DNA of 38,366 bases from CAZEQJ01 sp964514385 (GCA_964514385.1 CAZEQJ010000028.1:1-38366), one strand, 5' to 3'. Positions 8,414 through 17,074 are shown, counted from the first letter of the stretch. Notes: generated from the sequence alone by a model not told the origin. Translations and numbers: made by a program.

Positions 8414-9610
8414 TCAGGCCATGTGATCCACCGCCTCAAGTATAATTCTGGCTGCCTTTCTTAATTCCTTTTCCTGAATAATCAGCGGTGGTGAAATGCG
8501 CATGGCATTGTCACAATACAAAAACCAGTCGGTAAGCAAACCCTTCTCAATTGCCCGGTCTATGGCTGGTTTAAGCCGCTCGAACGAAGACATTTCAGCA
8601 GCCATCAATAGGCCTTTATTGCGGATATTCAGAATTTTTTCGTGCTTCAGCAGGCCTTTAAGGTATTCTGCTTTTTGTTCAACTTCTGCTATCAGGTTTT
8701 CATTAGTCCTGCCCATTAGTATTTCAAGGGTAGCTACGGCTGCTGCGGCACTCATTGGATGTCCGCCAAATGTGGTGATATGGCCAAGAATCGGCTTTCT
8801 TGAAAGCTCCTGCATCAGCTCCTTAGATGAAATAAAGGCACCAATGGGCATACCTCCGCCAAGCCCTTTGGCGGTCACCAGTATGTCAGGAATTATGCCG
8901 TAATGTTCAAACCCCCACATCTTACCTGTACGCCCCATGCCGGTCTGAATTTCGTCCAGAATCAGCAATGTACCGGTCTCTGTACATTTTTTGCGAAGCA
9001 ACTGCCAGTACTCATCTGTTGCCTCCTGTACGCCTGCTTCACCCTGAACTGTTTCGATGATTACTGCAGCAGTTTTGTGGGAGATCTGCCGTATACCTCC
9101 CATACAACCAAAATGTAAATGTTTTATATCGGGCAGAAGGGGTCGGTACGCTTGTTTGAATACCTCACTGCCACTTACGGACAGCGCGCCTTGTGTAGAT
9201 CCGTGATAGGCATTGTAGCAGCTGATGATCTCAGACCTGCCTGTAGCCCGCTTGGCCAGCTTCATGGCGCCTTCAATAGCTTCAGATCCTGAGTTGACAA
9301 GATAAACATTATCCAGCGGGTCGGGTAGGGTATCGGATAGTATCTTACCCAGCCTAACCTGGGGTGATTGCGCCAACTCACCGTAAACCATGACATGGAG
9401 GTGTTTACGGAGTTGTTTTTTAAGTGCTTTTACAACATGAGGATGTAGGTGACCAACGGATGATACGCTGATGCCGCTGATCAGGTCGATATATTTCTTT
9501 TTTCCAGGACCAAAAAGGTATACACCTTTTGCCCGGTGAATATCCAGAAGAAGAGGGAAATCAGTGGTTTGTGCAAGATGTTGAAGAAATAACGTCCGCG
9601 TATTCACCAT
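8414..9610 (-). CDS. Class III aminotransferase (ornithine/acetylornithine type)
   Basis: This is a PLP-dependent aminotransferase of 398 aa. Visible features are the phosphate-binding NSGSEA motif (106-111), the PLP-stacking region CYNAYHGST (131-139), the cofactor aspartate D219 in ILDEIQTGMGRTG, and the Schiff-base lysine K248 in VTAKGLGGGMPIGAF. The family includes acetylornithine, ornithine, 4-aminobutyrate and related omega-amino-acid aminotransferases; the sequence resembles the ornithine/acetylornithine branch, but the substrate cannot be fixed. No arginine-biosynthesis gene lies nearby to support ArgD. It is the last gene of the minus-strand run, 18 nt after the DUF2911 gene. Confidence 0.88.
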   Translation of the reverse strand: MVNTRTLFLQHLAQTTDFPLLLDIHRAKGVYLFGPGKKKYIDLISGISVSSVGHLHPHVVKALKKQLRKHLHVMVYGELAQSPQVRLGKILSDTLPDPLDNVYLVNSGSEAIEGAMKLAKRATGRSEIISCYNAYHGSTQGALSVSGSEVFKQAYRPLLPDIKHLHFGCMGGIRQISHKTAAVIIETVQGEAGVQEATDEYWQLLRKKCTETGTLLILDEIQTGMGRTGKMWGFEHYGIIPDILVTAKGLGGGMPIGAFISSKELMQELSRKPILGHITTFGGHPMSAAAAVATLEILMGRTNENLIAEVEQKAEYLKGLLKHEKILNIRNKGLLMAAEMSSFERLKPAIDRAIEKGLLTDWFLYCDNAMRISPPLIIQEKELRKAARIILEAVDHMA

Positions 9611-9628
9611 AGATTCCCCTCTCTGGTA

Positions 9629-10159
9629 TTATAATGATACAGGTATGGATACCATGACATCGTCCCACATCATATTGAGGGAAACCTTGTCATCCGCCTG
9701 GTCAAATTTGATGGTAAAGGGCTCATATTTCACGTCATTTTTGGCTACAGGTACTGTAAACCGGATGACATCGGACTCTTCGTTGTAGTTATATGCTCCC
9801 CACTGACCGAGTTCGCTGTTGATGATAACCGTCCACTCATCCTCATTTGGAATAGTAAAAATACTGTATGTACCAGCACTTAATTTTTTACCTCCCAGCA
9901 TGATGTCTTTAGTGGTGGTGATTTCAGTTGCCTCGTTGGCTCCTGTTCTCCATACCTTACCATAAGGAATCAGTTTGGCGTTTCCAAATGCCTCTCTGTC
10001 ACGAAGATGGGGTTGACTGTAAGTGATTTTGATGTAGGCATCATCCTGTTTGAATGTAGCCATGCCAAGCGGGCTTGGTTTTGGTTTTAATGCATCCTGA
10101 GCGAATACATTCCCGGCAGCTATTATCACCACTGCAAGTGTAAACAATACATTTTTCAT
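9629..10159 (-). CDS. DUF2911 family secreted protein
   Basis: The 176-aa protein has a signal peptide (first 20 residues, cleavage likely after VFAQ or just before it), so it is periplasmic or exported. The body matches the DUF2911 pattern that I recall from Bacteroidota: a PKPSPLG segment, then an SQPHLRDREAFG segment, LIPYGKVWRTGANEATEI, and a beta-rich core ending in a Trp-Asp strand. The function of the family is not established. It sits 14 nt after murB and 18 nt before the aminotransferase gene, so it is part of the same operon. Its presence there does not suggest a pathway. Confidence 0.85.
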   Translation of the reverse strand: MKNVLFTLAVVIIAAGNVFAQDALKPKPSPLGMATFKQDDAYIKITYSQPHLRDREAFGNAKLIPYGKVWRTGANEATEITTTKDIMLGGKKLSAGTYSIFTIPNEDEWTVIINSELGQWGAYNYNEESDVIRFTVPVAKNDVKYEPFTIKFDQADDKVSLNMMWDDVMVSIPVSL

Positions 10160-10173
10160 AGATATATATTTAG

Positions 10174-11178
10174 TTAGATAATATTTACTTCCGGTTCTAA
10201 AAGTAAGCCAAATTTTTCTGAAATGTCATCGATAATTTTGTTTTTGACAGACAACAATTCATCGGGGTTTCCTTTTCCATCATGAACAAGCACCAGTGCC
10301 TGTTTATTGTGCACTCCCACATGACTTCCTTTCCATCCCTTCCACCCGGCTTTTTCAATCAGCCATCCTGCAGGAATTTTAACCGTGTTGCCCGCAGGAT
10401 AGTTTGGGGCTTCCGGATATTTTTCGCTGAGCTTTTCGAATTGCTCCCGTGAAATAACTGGATTTTTAAAAAAACTACCCGCATTCGGGGTAACCATTGG
10501 ATCCGGAAGTTTTGATCGACGTATGGCAATCACGGCGTCTCGGATGTTTTGTAGCGAAGGATTGATTAACCGCTTTTCCTTTAAGTAAGCCTGCAATGAT
10601 GGATAGCTTAGATTTGGCTGGGGGTTTTTACCAAGTCGCAGCATGATGGAAAGTATAATGTATCTTCCTTTACCACTATTTTTGAAATAGCTGTCACGGT
10701 ACCCGAAATCACACTCGTCATGTCGGAAAACTACCTTTTTATTTTCTATCAGATCGTAAGCCTCAAGTTTGATCAATACATCGGCCAGTTCTACGCCATA
10801 GGCACCAATATTCTGCACTGGCGCAGCTCCGACAGTGCCGGGGATGAGCGATAGGTTTTCAATACCCTGATACCCTTTTTGGACACAATACTTAACCAAA
10901 TCATCCCAGTTGGTACCCCCACCGGCCTCTACCCAAACCTCCTCTTTTTTATCCTGCACCTGAATATAACGGATTTCATTTTTTATGATCAGTCCGGGAT
11001 AATCCTCTGTAAACACGACGTTACTACCTTCTCCAAGTACCATAAAGCGATCAAATTCAGCTAAAGCAATATGTAAGGCCTTCAGCTGGCTTTGATCACG
11101 GAGAATAAACATGCCACGACACGTGGTGCTGAATGAAAAAGTATGAAAAGGCTTTAGATTGACGTTAGTCTGTAACAA
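10174..11178 (-). CDS. murB: UDP-N-acetylenolpyruvoylglucosamine reductase
   Basis: MurB reduces UDP-GlcNAc-enolpyruvate to UDP-MurNAc with NADPH and FAD, the second committed step of peptidoglycan synthesis. FAD-binding features are LGEGSNV (about 48-54) and the long conserved stretch from GIENLSLIPG to QNIGAYG (about 105-128). Catalytic features are the Arg in GYRDSYFKN (R161), the Ser in NAGSFFKNP (S235) and the C-terminal LEPEV. An upstream ATG at 11217 lies inside the antiporter gene. I prefer the TTG at 11178, one base after the antiporter stop, because it gives MLQTNVNLKPFHTF, which fits the usual N-terminus of the family. The ATG start (347 aa, 38-nt overlap) remains possible. Confidence 0.92.
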   Translation of the reverse strand: MLQTNVNLKPFHTFSFSTTCRGMFILRDQSQLKALHIALAEFDRFMVLGEGSNVVFTEDYPGLIIKNEIRYIQVQDKKEEVWVEAGGGTNWDDLVKYCVQKGYQGIENLSLIPGTVGAAPVQNIGAYGVELADVLIKLEAYDLIENKKVVFRHDECDFGYRDSYFKNSGKGRYIILSIMLRLGKNPQPNLSYPSLQAYLKEKRLINPSLQNIRDAVIAIRRSKLPDPMVTPNAGSFFKNPVISREQFEKLSEKYPEAPNYPAGNTVKIPAGWLIEKAGWKGWKGSHVGVHNKQALVLVHDGKGNPDELLSVKNKIIDDISEKFGLLLEPEVNII

Positions 11179-11179
11179 T

Positions 11180-12217
11180 TTATTCCCGGATAAACAGGTA
11201 AACCATGTATGCTGCAAAGCTCAGCAAATACAGAATAGATTCCCAGCGGTCGAGCTTTTTTTGTCCCAAAGTGAACATAAAAACAAAAAGCAGAGATGTG
11301 CCTATAAAAAGAATCAGAAGATCAGCATTTAATGCGTTGTCATAGTTGAGCGGACTAATTACAGCTGTCAGACCAAGCACCAGCAGAAAATTGAAAATAT
11401 TTGAGCCTATAATATTACCTACTGCGATGTCTGCCCTTCGTTTATATGCTGCCACGGCCGTGGTGGCAAGTTCAGGCAGCGAGGTACCTGCTGCGATAAT
11501 AGTGAGGCCGATAAATTTCTGGCTAAGGTTGAAATGAGTAGCGACATCCACAGCATTGGTCACCACCATATTTCCACCAATCGCCAGTCCAATGATGCCT
11601 CCCACCAAAAATACAGTGGTCTTCCATGTAGGTAAGATCATGATGTCATTCATTTCCTCAATCATATCTTTATTTTTACGAAGGGCTACCACAACATAAA
11701 CTAAGAAAACAACAAAAAGAGATATCAGGATGATCCCATCAATACGCCCGGCAGCATCCGTCGCAGATCCGAAAAAATAGGAATCATTGATCAATACAAT
11801 AAGTAAAAGTGTGATACCAAGTGAAAAAGGGATCTCCACCCAAACCGTATTGGATTTTACTACCAACGGATGTATAGCACCTGCAATGCCAAGGATAAGT
11901 AGCAGATTGAAAATGTTGCTGCCAATAACATTTCCGAAAACCACGCCGTCGTGATCATTGATGCCTGAAATAATGTTGACTACCAGCTCAGGCATTGATG
12001 TACCCATGGCTACAATGGTGAGGCCGATGGCAAACTCAGATATATTGAATTTTTTGGCAAGTGATGATGCGCCCTCAATAAGGTAATCTGCACCCTTGAT
12101 CAGGAGTACAAAACCAATGATAATCAGCAGAAGATCAAATAGGATAACCTCCAAAATGGTTAAGTTGGGTACTATAAAATCAAAAATAGGAATATTTTGT
12201 ATTATACCAATATTCAA
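11180..12217 (-). CDS. Calcium/sodium antiporter (CaCA family, YrbG-like)
   Basis: This 345-aa inner-membrane exchanger has about ten hydrophobic helices in two homologous halves. Each half carries the alpha-repeat of the Na+/Ca2+ exchanger superfamily: GLTIVAMGTSMPEL and GNVIGSNIFNLLLILG in the first half, GLTIIAAGTSLPEL and GNIIGSNIFNFLLVLG in the second. The acidic residue in each GTS-PEL motif is the ion-binding glutamate. A charged loop (KNKDMIEEMND) separates the halves. It would exchange Ca2+ (or another cation) for Na+ or H+. It lies 29 nt after the phosphohexomutase gene, with a perfect hairpin in the gap, and ends against murB. Confidence 0.92.
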   Translation of the reverse strand: MNIGIIQNIPIFDFIVPNLTILEVILFDLLLIIIGFVLLIKGADYLIEGASSLAKKFNISEFAIGLTIVAMGTSMPELVVNIISGINDHDGVVFGNVIGSNIFNLLLILGIAGAIHPLVVKSNTVWVEIPFSLGITLLLIVLINDSYFFGSATDAAGRIDGIILISLFVVFLVYVVVALRKNKDMIEEMNDIMILPTWKTTVFLVGGIIGLAIGGNMVVTNAVDVATHFNLSQKFIGLTIIAAGTSLPELATTAVAAYKRRADIAVGNIIGSNIFNFLLVLGLTAVISPLNYDNALNADLLILFIGTSLLFVFMFTLGQKKLDRWESILYLLSFAAYMVYLFIRE

Positions 12218-12229
12218 TTGATAAATTAT

Positions 12230-12255
12230 GGTATCTGACGGTTTATTCAGATACC
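12230..12255 (-). promoter_or_regulatory. Perfect hairpin across the phosphohexomutase stop codon
   Basis: GGTATCTGA at 12230-12238 and TCAGATACC at 12247-12255 form a 9-bp perfect stem with an 8-nt loop. In the minus-strand transcript the 5' arm is made of the last codons of the phosphohexomutase gene, including its TGA stop, and the 3' arm lies 12 nt before the antiporter ATG. No T-run follows, so it is not an ordinary terminator. It could stabilise an RNA end or dampen translation of the antiporter. Confidence 0.5.
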
Positions 12256-13971
12256 AAGATCCCTAATGATGGTATTGATCCTGTCGTCCAAAACAGCGCT
12301 TATTTTATCAAATTCATCTTCGCTGGTAAGCGGCTCATTGACACTGAAATAGAATTTAATCTTGGGCTCAGTTCCGGAAGGTCTTGCACTTATTTTTGTG
12401 CCATCCTCTGTAATGAATTGCAGTACATTGGATTTTGGGAAATCAAGGGTAGTTTCTGACCCGTCGTGTAGGTTTTGTTGCCGTCCATTCTGATAATCGA
12501 GTATTGTGACTATACGCATACCCGCTAATGTTTTCGGAGGGTTTTCTCTGAAGTTTTTCATCATTTCAGCAATCTCTTCCGAACCACTGCGGCCCTTTTT
12601 GGTAATGGATACCAGCTTTTCCTTAAAGAATCCGTATTTTTTATACATTTCAATGAGGTAATCGAAGAGTGAACTACCCTCGCTCTTTGCTGCGGCAGTC
12701 ATCTCAGCGATCAGGGCACAGGAAGCAACAGCATCTTTGTCCCTCACTTTATCGCCTACCAGATAGCCATAGGACTCTTCACCTCCTGCAATAAACTCGG
12801 CTTTGCCTTCCTTTTCACGGATCACTTCTGCTATGTACTTAAATCCGGTAAGTGTATCGTATGAATCTACTTTGAAATCCCTGGCAATAAGGTGTATGAT
12901 ATCACTGGTGACAATCGTTTTTACGATATACTGCCTGCCGTCGAGCCTGCTTGCTTTTTTCCAGGCATTCAGCAGATAATAAATGAGCAGGCTGCCTGTC
13001 TGATTGCCATTTAGTAACTGAAATTCACCGTGCTTATTTTTAACAGCTATGCCTACCCGGTCAGCATCCGGGTCGGTAGCCATGACAAGGTCAGCGTCGA
13101 TCTCTTCTGCTTTGGAAAGCGCTAATTTCATGGCCTCCGCCTCTTCCGGGTTGGGGTATACCACTGTAGGGAAATTGCCATCCGGTACCGCCTGTTCTTC
13201 CACTACCGTTACGTTGGTAAACCCAATTTTTTCCAGAATGGGAGGTACGTGGGTGATGCCCGTCCCGTGGATAGGACTAAAAACAATTTTAAGGTCATGC
13301 ATTTTGGTGATTACTGCTTTGTTTACCACCAGACCTGCCAGCATTTCCTGATACTCTTCATCAACCAATTCATCTGCTGTGACAACTAAAGATGCATTCC
13401 GCTCAAATGAAACATCATTTATCCGCACTTTTTGCACTTCTGCGATCACATTTTTGTCATGTGGAGGTACAAGCTGACCACCGTCAGACCAATAAGCTTT
13501 GTAGCCGTTATATTCCTTTGGATTATGAGAAGCGGTAAGCACCACACCGGACTGACAACCCAGATGTCTGATAGCAAATGACAGTTCCGGTGTTGGACGT
13601 AAACTGGAAAAAAGATATACCATGATGCCATTGGCCGAAAAAACATCTGCCACAATATTACCAAGCGACTGGCTGTTGTTTCGGCTGTCATAAGCGACGG
13701 CAACCTTGATCTGCTGATTGGGGTAACTGTCTTTCAGGTAGTTGGCCAGCCCCTGCGTTGCCATTCCCACTGTATACTTATTGATACGGTTTGATCCGAT
13801 GCCCATGATGCCTCGCAGGCCTCCGGTTCCGAATTCCAGGTCCCGATAGAAAGATTCTGAAAGCTCATGCTCATCATTTTTTTCCACAAGCGCCTGAATG
13901 GCATTTTTCGTTTCCTGATCAATCGACGATGACAGCCACTGATCTATCTTGTCCTGAATTGCTTTTTCCAT
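12247..13971 (-). CDS. Phospho-sugar mutase (phosphoglucomutase/phosphomannomutase)
   Basis: This alpha-D-phosphohexomutase interconverts 1- and 6-phosphates of glucose and/or mannose. The 574-aa protein carries all four active-site segments: the phosphoserine loop TASHNP (S148), the metal-binding loop DPDADR (D300, D302, D304), the sugar-binding loop GGEESYGYL (396-404) and the C-terminal phosphate-binding RPSGTEPKIKF. The length of about 575 residues is that of the large PGM2/PgcA-like branch rather than the 460-residue ManB type. It begins 2 nt after hppD and is followed by the antiporter gene. Substrate preference cannot be told. Confidence 0.93.
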   Translation of the reverse strand: MEKAIQDKIDQWLSSSIDQETKNAIQALVEKNDEHELSESFYRDLEFGTGGLRGIMGIGSNRINKYTVGMATQGLANYLKDSYPNQQIKVAVAYDSRNNSQSLGNIVADVFSANGIMVYLFSSLRPTPELSFAIRHLGCQSGVVLTASHNPKEYNGYKAYWSDGGQLVPPHDKNVIAEVQKVRINDVSFERNASLVVTADELVDEEYQEMLAGLVVNKAVITKMHDLKIVFSPIHGTGITHVPPILEKIGFTNVTVVEEQAVPDGNFPTVVYPNPEEAEAMKLALSKAEEIDADLVMATDPDADRVGIAVKNKHGEFQLLNGNQTGSLLIYYLLNAWKKASRLDGRQYIVKTIVTSDIIHLIARDFKVDSYDTLTGFKYIAEVIREKEGKAEFIAGGEESYGYLVGDKVRDKDAVASCALIAEMTAAAKSEGSSLFDYLIEMYKKYGFFKEKLVSITKKGRSGSEEIAEMMKNFRENPPKTLAGMRIVTILDYQNGRQQNLHDGSETTLDFPKSNVLQFITEDGTKISARPSGTEPKIKFYFSVNEPLTSEDEFDKISAVLDDRINTIIRDLGI

Positions 13972-13973
13972 GT

Positions 13974-15068
13974 TTACAGATTTCCTCTTAATTCCTGCTC
14001 ACGCTCAATCGCTTCAAATAATGCTTTAAAATTCCCCTTACCAAATGATCTGGCACCTTTACGCTGGATTATTTCATAAAACAGGGTAGGGCGGTCCTGC
14101 ACAGGTTTTGTGAAAATCTGCAACAGATAGCCTTCTTCATCCCTGTCCACGAGTATATTCAGCTCTTTTAGCGGCTTAATATCCTCTTCGATGTCACCTA
14201 CCCGCTCGGTCAACGTTTCGTAATATGTTTCCGGTACATGTAGAAAGTCCATTCCTCTTGACCGCAATTCACTCACTGTATGGATGATATCATCTGTCGC
14301 AATGGCAATATGTTGTACACCAGCACCTCCATAAAACTCAAGATATTCATCTATCTGAGATTTTTTGATACCTTCGGCAGGTTCATTGATCGGAAATTTG
14401 ATATATCCGTTTCCATTGGAAACCACCTTAGACATCAGCGCGGTATACTTGGTGGAAATATCCTTGTCATCAAAAGTCACGAGCAGGTCAAATCCCATAA
14501 TTTTTTTGTAGAAATCTACCCATTCGTTCATTTTACCAAGCTCTACATTACCTACACAGTGATCGACATATTTTAATCCGACTGGTTTTGCCGTTACACC
14601 ACTATCCGCTGCCCTGTAGCCAGGCATAAAAGGGCCATGATATTTTGAGCGGTCTACAAAAGTATGGATAGTCTCACCATAGGTATGGATGGAGGCAACT
14701 GTAACTTCACCATGTTCATCACGGAGTACTTTTGGCTCTGACGCACTTTTAGCACCACGATTCATAGTTTCATAATATGCTTTTTCTGCATCATCCACCA
14801 TCAGGGCCAGTACCTTCACACCATCGCCATGATCAAATACATGTCTGTTGACCGGGCTGTCTTTTCGTATGGGAGATGTAAGGACGAAGCGGAGGCGATC
14901 CTGCTGCAGCACATATGATGCCCTGTCGCGGATACCTGTTTCCGGACCTGCATAGGCTACTATTTTGAAACCCATGACATATTGATAGTACAAAGCAGAC
15001 TGGCGTGCATTGCCTACGTAGAATTCGATGTGATCAGTTCCGTTGATCGGTAAAAAATCCTTTTCCAT
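13974..15068 (-). CDS. hppD: 4-hydroxyphenylpyruvate dioxygenase
   Basis: This Fe(II) enzyme converts 4-hydroxyphenylpyruvate to homogentisate in tyrosine catabolism. The 364-aa protein has two vicinal-oxygen-chelate domains (about 10-140 and 165-340). The iron ligands are visible as H170 (KYVDHCVGN), H253 (GVQHIAIATDDI) and E332 (LFYEIIQRKG), and the C-terminal helix region after SFGKGNFKALFE matches the family. No homogentisate dioxygenase or fumarylacetoacetase gene lies in the window, so the rest of the pathway must be elsewhere. It is the first gene of the six-gene minus-strand run and starts 110 nt from the divergent small acidic gene. Confidence 0.96.
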   Translation of the reverse strand: MEKDFLPINGTDHIEFYVGNARQSALYYQYVMGFKIVAYAGPETGIRDRASYVLQQDRLRFVLTSPIRKDSPVNRHVFDHGDGVKVLALMVDDAEKAYYETMNRGAKSASEPKVLRDEHGEVTVASIHTYGETIHTFVDRSKYHGPFMPGYRAADSGVTAKPVGLKYVDHCVGNVELGKMNEWVDFYKKIMGFDLLVTFDDKDISTKYTALMSKVVSNGNGYIKFPINEPAEGIKKSQIDEYLEFYGGAGVQHIAIATDDIIHTVSELRSRGMDFLHVPETYYETLTERVGDIEEDIKPLKELNILVDRDEEGYLLQIFTKPVQDRPTLFYEIIQRKGARSFGKGNFKALFEAIEREQELRGNL

Positions 15069-15097
15069 AATGATACTATTTTGACTTCAATACTAAT

Positions 15098-15106
15098 CAA
15101 AAAATA
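15098..15106 (-). promoter_or_regulatory. Possible -7 box for the hppD operon
   Basis: On the minus strand this reads TATTTTTTG, which is the Bacteroidota -7 box TAnnTTTG with one extra T. It lies 29 nt before the hppD ATG, a suitable distance. It is a weak match because the region is T-rich. Confidence 0.3.
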
Positions 15107-15129
15107 AAATCTTTCCATGTTAAAATGGT

Positions 15130-15159
15130 TTTGCCTTCATTCCCTAACCCTTACCTTTG
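15130..15159 (+). promoter_or_regulatory. Bacteroidota-type promoter for the small acidic gene
   Basis: TACCTTTG at 15152-15159 is an exact TAnnTTTG -7 box, and TTTG at 15130-15133 fits the -33 element with an 18-nt spacer. The transcript would begin near 15165, giving a leader of about 14 nt before the ATG at 15179. An upstream in-frame ATG at 15125 lies before the promoter and is thereby excluded. Confidence 0.7.
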
Positions 15160-15178
15160 TGTCAAATTATTGAACAGT

Positions 15179-15601
15179 ATGGATAAAAAGGCATTCGACG
15201 AAGCACTTACGCTATTAATAGGTAAAAAAATCGAACTCAGCAAACTGGATTATAACCAGAAGGAATACGATGAGATTGAGGAAGAACTCCATGATATGGA
15301 AGATGACTTCATGGATGAATACGGTGAGTTTATTGAAGATGTACTTCAGGACATCCATGATGAATACTGCCCTGAGTCGGATGTGCTGCTGCCCATTGCC
15401 TATCTGGCAAATGAATATGCTCCAAAAGAGGAAGAAGACGGCAATATCACTTTCGTTACCAAAAGGGATGAAGGCGTGATTGTGGAAGTGGAAGAAGGTG
15501 AATTTGCACCTGCTGCAAGACTTGTGATGCTTGGACGCCCTGCCCGCTTTGTCCTCCAGAACCCCGCTCATTACAAGGAGGTCTGGAGAATTGACGGTTA
15601 A
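15179..15601 (+). CDS. Small acidic protein of unknown function
   Basis: The 140-aa protein is soluble, with no signal peptide or membrane helix. The first 85 residues are helical and highly acidic (a Glu/Asp-rich stretch around EEELHDMEDDFMDEYGEF). The second half is more beta-like, with a conserved-looking end (ARLVMLGRPARFVLQNPAHYKEVWRI). I do not recognise a characterised family. The start at 15179 is chosen because a strong promoter box lies between it and the upstream ATG at 15125. Its stop overlaps the stop of the convergent thioredoxin-like gene by 4 nt (TTAA). A cytoplasmic adaptor or binding protein is possible, but no function is supported. Confidence 0.75.
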   Translation: MDKKAFDEALTLLIGKKIELSKLDYNQKEYDEIEEELHDMEDDFMDEYGEFIEDVLQDIHDEYCPESDVLLPIAYLANEYAPKEEEDGNITFVTKRDEGVIVEVEEGEFAPAARLVMLGRPARFVLQNPAHYKEVWRIDG

Positions 15602-16971
15602 TTGTTTAACTGCCGGTGCCGTTGAATGAAGTCTATGACTTGCTCAGTGTCCAGCTTTTTGGCTATAATTTTCTTGTCTGCATCCAGCACATAGATCGTC
15701 GGTGTAGTTTCAACATTGTATTCGTACCTGAAATTACTTTGCGTAAAGGGGTCGGCAGCATTCACACAATCCAGGTCATACTCACGGATAAATTTTTTCC
15801 ATTCCTCTATGTCTTTTTCAACGTTTACGGCAATCAGGTCAATACCCTGGTCGGCCACACCACGCCAGTTGTCCAGCATTACAGGAGTTGACTTTTTGCA
15901 ATGTCCGCATGTCGGGCTGTAGAAATATAAGATCGTATACTGTGCATCCAGGTTCAATGCATTGACTACATCGAGTAAGGTATCACGTACCACCAGCCGC
16001 GGGGCAGGGGATCCGATCAGGTTAGGTTTCAGCTTACCTACTGCCTCGCTGAAACTTTCAATCAGGTCATCGGTAGCCCATGTTGCCTTGCCGGTGAGGT
16101 AATATTTTTCCGCCAGGTGCACAAATACTGCATCCATTCCCATGACTTTTGATTGATTATACTTATTGGTAATCGTGGCCAGCACAAACTGAAACACTTC
16201 TTTATTCTGGCTCGCTTTTTCGAGCAGGTAATCGGCTGTGACGATGAGGCTGTCAGGCTGCTGATAGGTATATTTATCCATAAATTCATTAAGGCGTGGA
16301 AAAAAAATGGGTGTTCTCAGAATACCCGGATTGCTGAAGTCAATATTGTCCCAGTAATGGTCTCGAAAATAGTTGAGCTGGTAGGCTCTTGCCTGCTGGG
16401 CGGTGGTACCTACCGGGGCAGGGGGCAGATCCGGCTTTATCATCAATGCCATTACCTGACTTACGAGACTGTTAGGGTGCTCATTAATAAAATTTTTCTG
16501 GTAATCGGTCATACTTTTATTGGCAGCACGCAAATCACTGATGATGGTTGTACTATCGGCACCGGGCTCACCTAGCCGGGCCGTTAACTCGCGGATACTG
16601 CTTTGGTTTTCCACCATGTTCATCTGAAATTCCTTGAAAAGTTCGTTTTCGATGCTACCCGAGATTTTAGCATTCATTATCGATTTGCCTTTATCGGTAT
16701 GGATAGAAAATTCCTGATCATCTGCAGGAACTATTATCTCATGATAAAAGTCTGAGGAATAAACGAAATAAATACCCGGCAATAATTTTTGATTTCCCTC
16801 AAATACTGTTTTGCCATTCTGGAAAACACTGGTGTCTGTTACATATTTCTTATCCTGAAAATGATAGCCCAGAAAGGCAGTAGAGTCTGCAACACCTTCG
16901 ACAGTAATTGAGATGTTGTACTGAGCAAGCAAACAAAACGGGAAAAGAACGATTACAAGAAATAATTTCAT
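15598..16971 (-). CDS. Envelope thioredoxin-like protein with DUF4369/DUF5106-type N-terminal part
   Basis: The 457-aa protein starts with a signal peptide (about 16 residues, ending LLAQ); this start at 16971 is chosen over an in-frame ATG at 17031, which lies upstream of the candidate promoter. An N-terminal beta-rich domain (about 18-90) resembles DUF4369. A mainly helical middle region (about 100-300) resembles DUF5106, and the C-terminal thioredoxin/AhpC-like domain carries the active-site CGHC at C355-C358, followed by the cis-Pro loop TTPTIYVLD. It is predicted to be a periplasmic thiol-disulfide oxidoreductase of the ResA/TlpA type, widespread in Bacteroidota. It diverges from the sugar dehydrogenase gene, and the gap between them carries an inverted repeat. 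Confidence 0.85.
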   Translation of the reverse strand: MKLFLVIVLFPFCLLAQYNISITVEGVADSTAFLGYHFQDKKYVTDTSVFQNGKTVFEGNQKLLPGIYFVYSSDFYHEIIVPADDQEFSIHTDKGKSIMNAKISGSIENELFKEFQMNMVENQSSIRELTARLGEPGADSTTIISDLRAANKSMTDYQKNFINEHPNSLVSQVMALMIKPDLPPAPVGTTAQQARAYQLNYFRDHYWDNIDFSNPGILRTPIFFPRLNEFMDKYTYQQPDSLIVTADYLLEKASQNKEVFQFVLATITNKYNQSKVMGMDAVFVHLAEKYYLTGKATWATDDLIESFSEAVGKLKPNLIGSPAPRLVVRDTLLDVVNALNLDAQYTILYFYSPTCGHCKKSTPVMLDNWRGVADQGIDLIAVNVEKDIEEWKKFIREYDLDCVNAADPFTQSNFRYEYNVETTPTIYVLDADKKIIAKKLDTEQVIDFIQRHRQLNN

Positions 16972-16998
16972 ATTTGCTGTTGTTAATGAACATTTTCT

Positions 16999-17049
16999 AA
17001 ACGTAACACAAAAATAAAAGATTCTAAACATAAACAGTGTGTTACGTTT
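16999..17049. promoter_or_regulatory. Divergent operator candidate: perfect 11-bp inverted repeat
   Basis: AAACGTAACAC at 16999-17009 is exactly repeated in inverted form as GTGTTACGTTT at 17039-17049, with a 29-nt spacer. A third copy of the core ACGTAA lies at 17062-17067. The left arm touches the -7 box of the minus-strand thioredoxin-like gene, and the right arm and third core lie just before the plus-strand sugar dehydrogenase gene. The arrangement suggests one regulator acting on both genes; the regulator is unknown. Confidence 0.6.
17009..17016 (-). promoter_or_regulatory. -7 promoter box of the thioredoxin-like gene
   Basis: Read on the minus strand this is TATTTTTG, an exact TAnnTTTG box, 37 nt before the ATG at 16971. 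A TTTATG sequence about 18-20 nt upstream may be the -33 element. The box overlaps the left arm of the inverted repeat by one base. Confidence 0.55.
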
Positions 17050-17074
17050 TTTATACTAGTAACGTAATTTGACT

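Noticed and set aside
15125..15178. Longer start for the small acidic protein
   Set aside because: The extra residues are encoded across a promoter-like sequence and have no visible conservation pattern.
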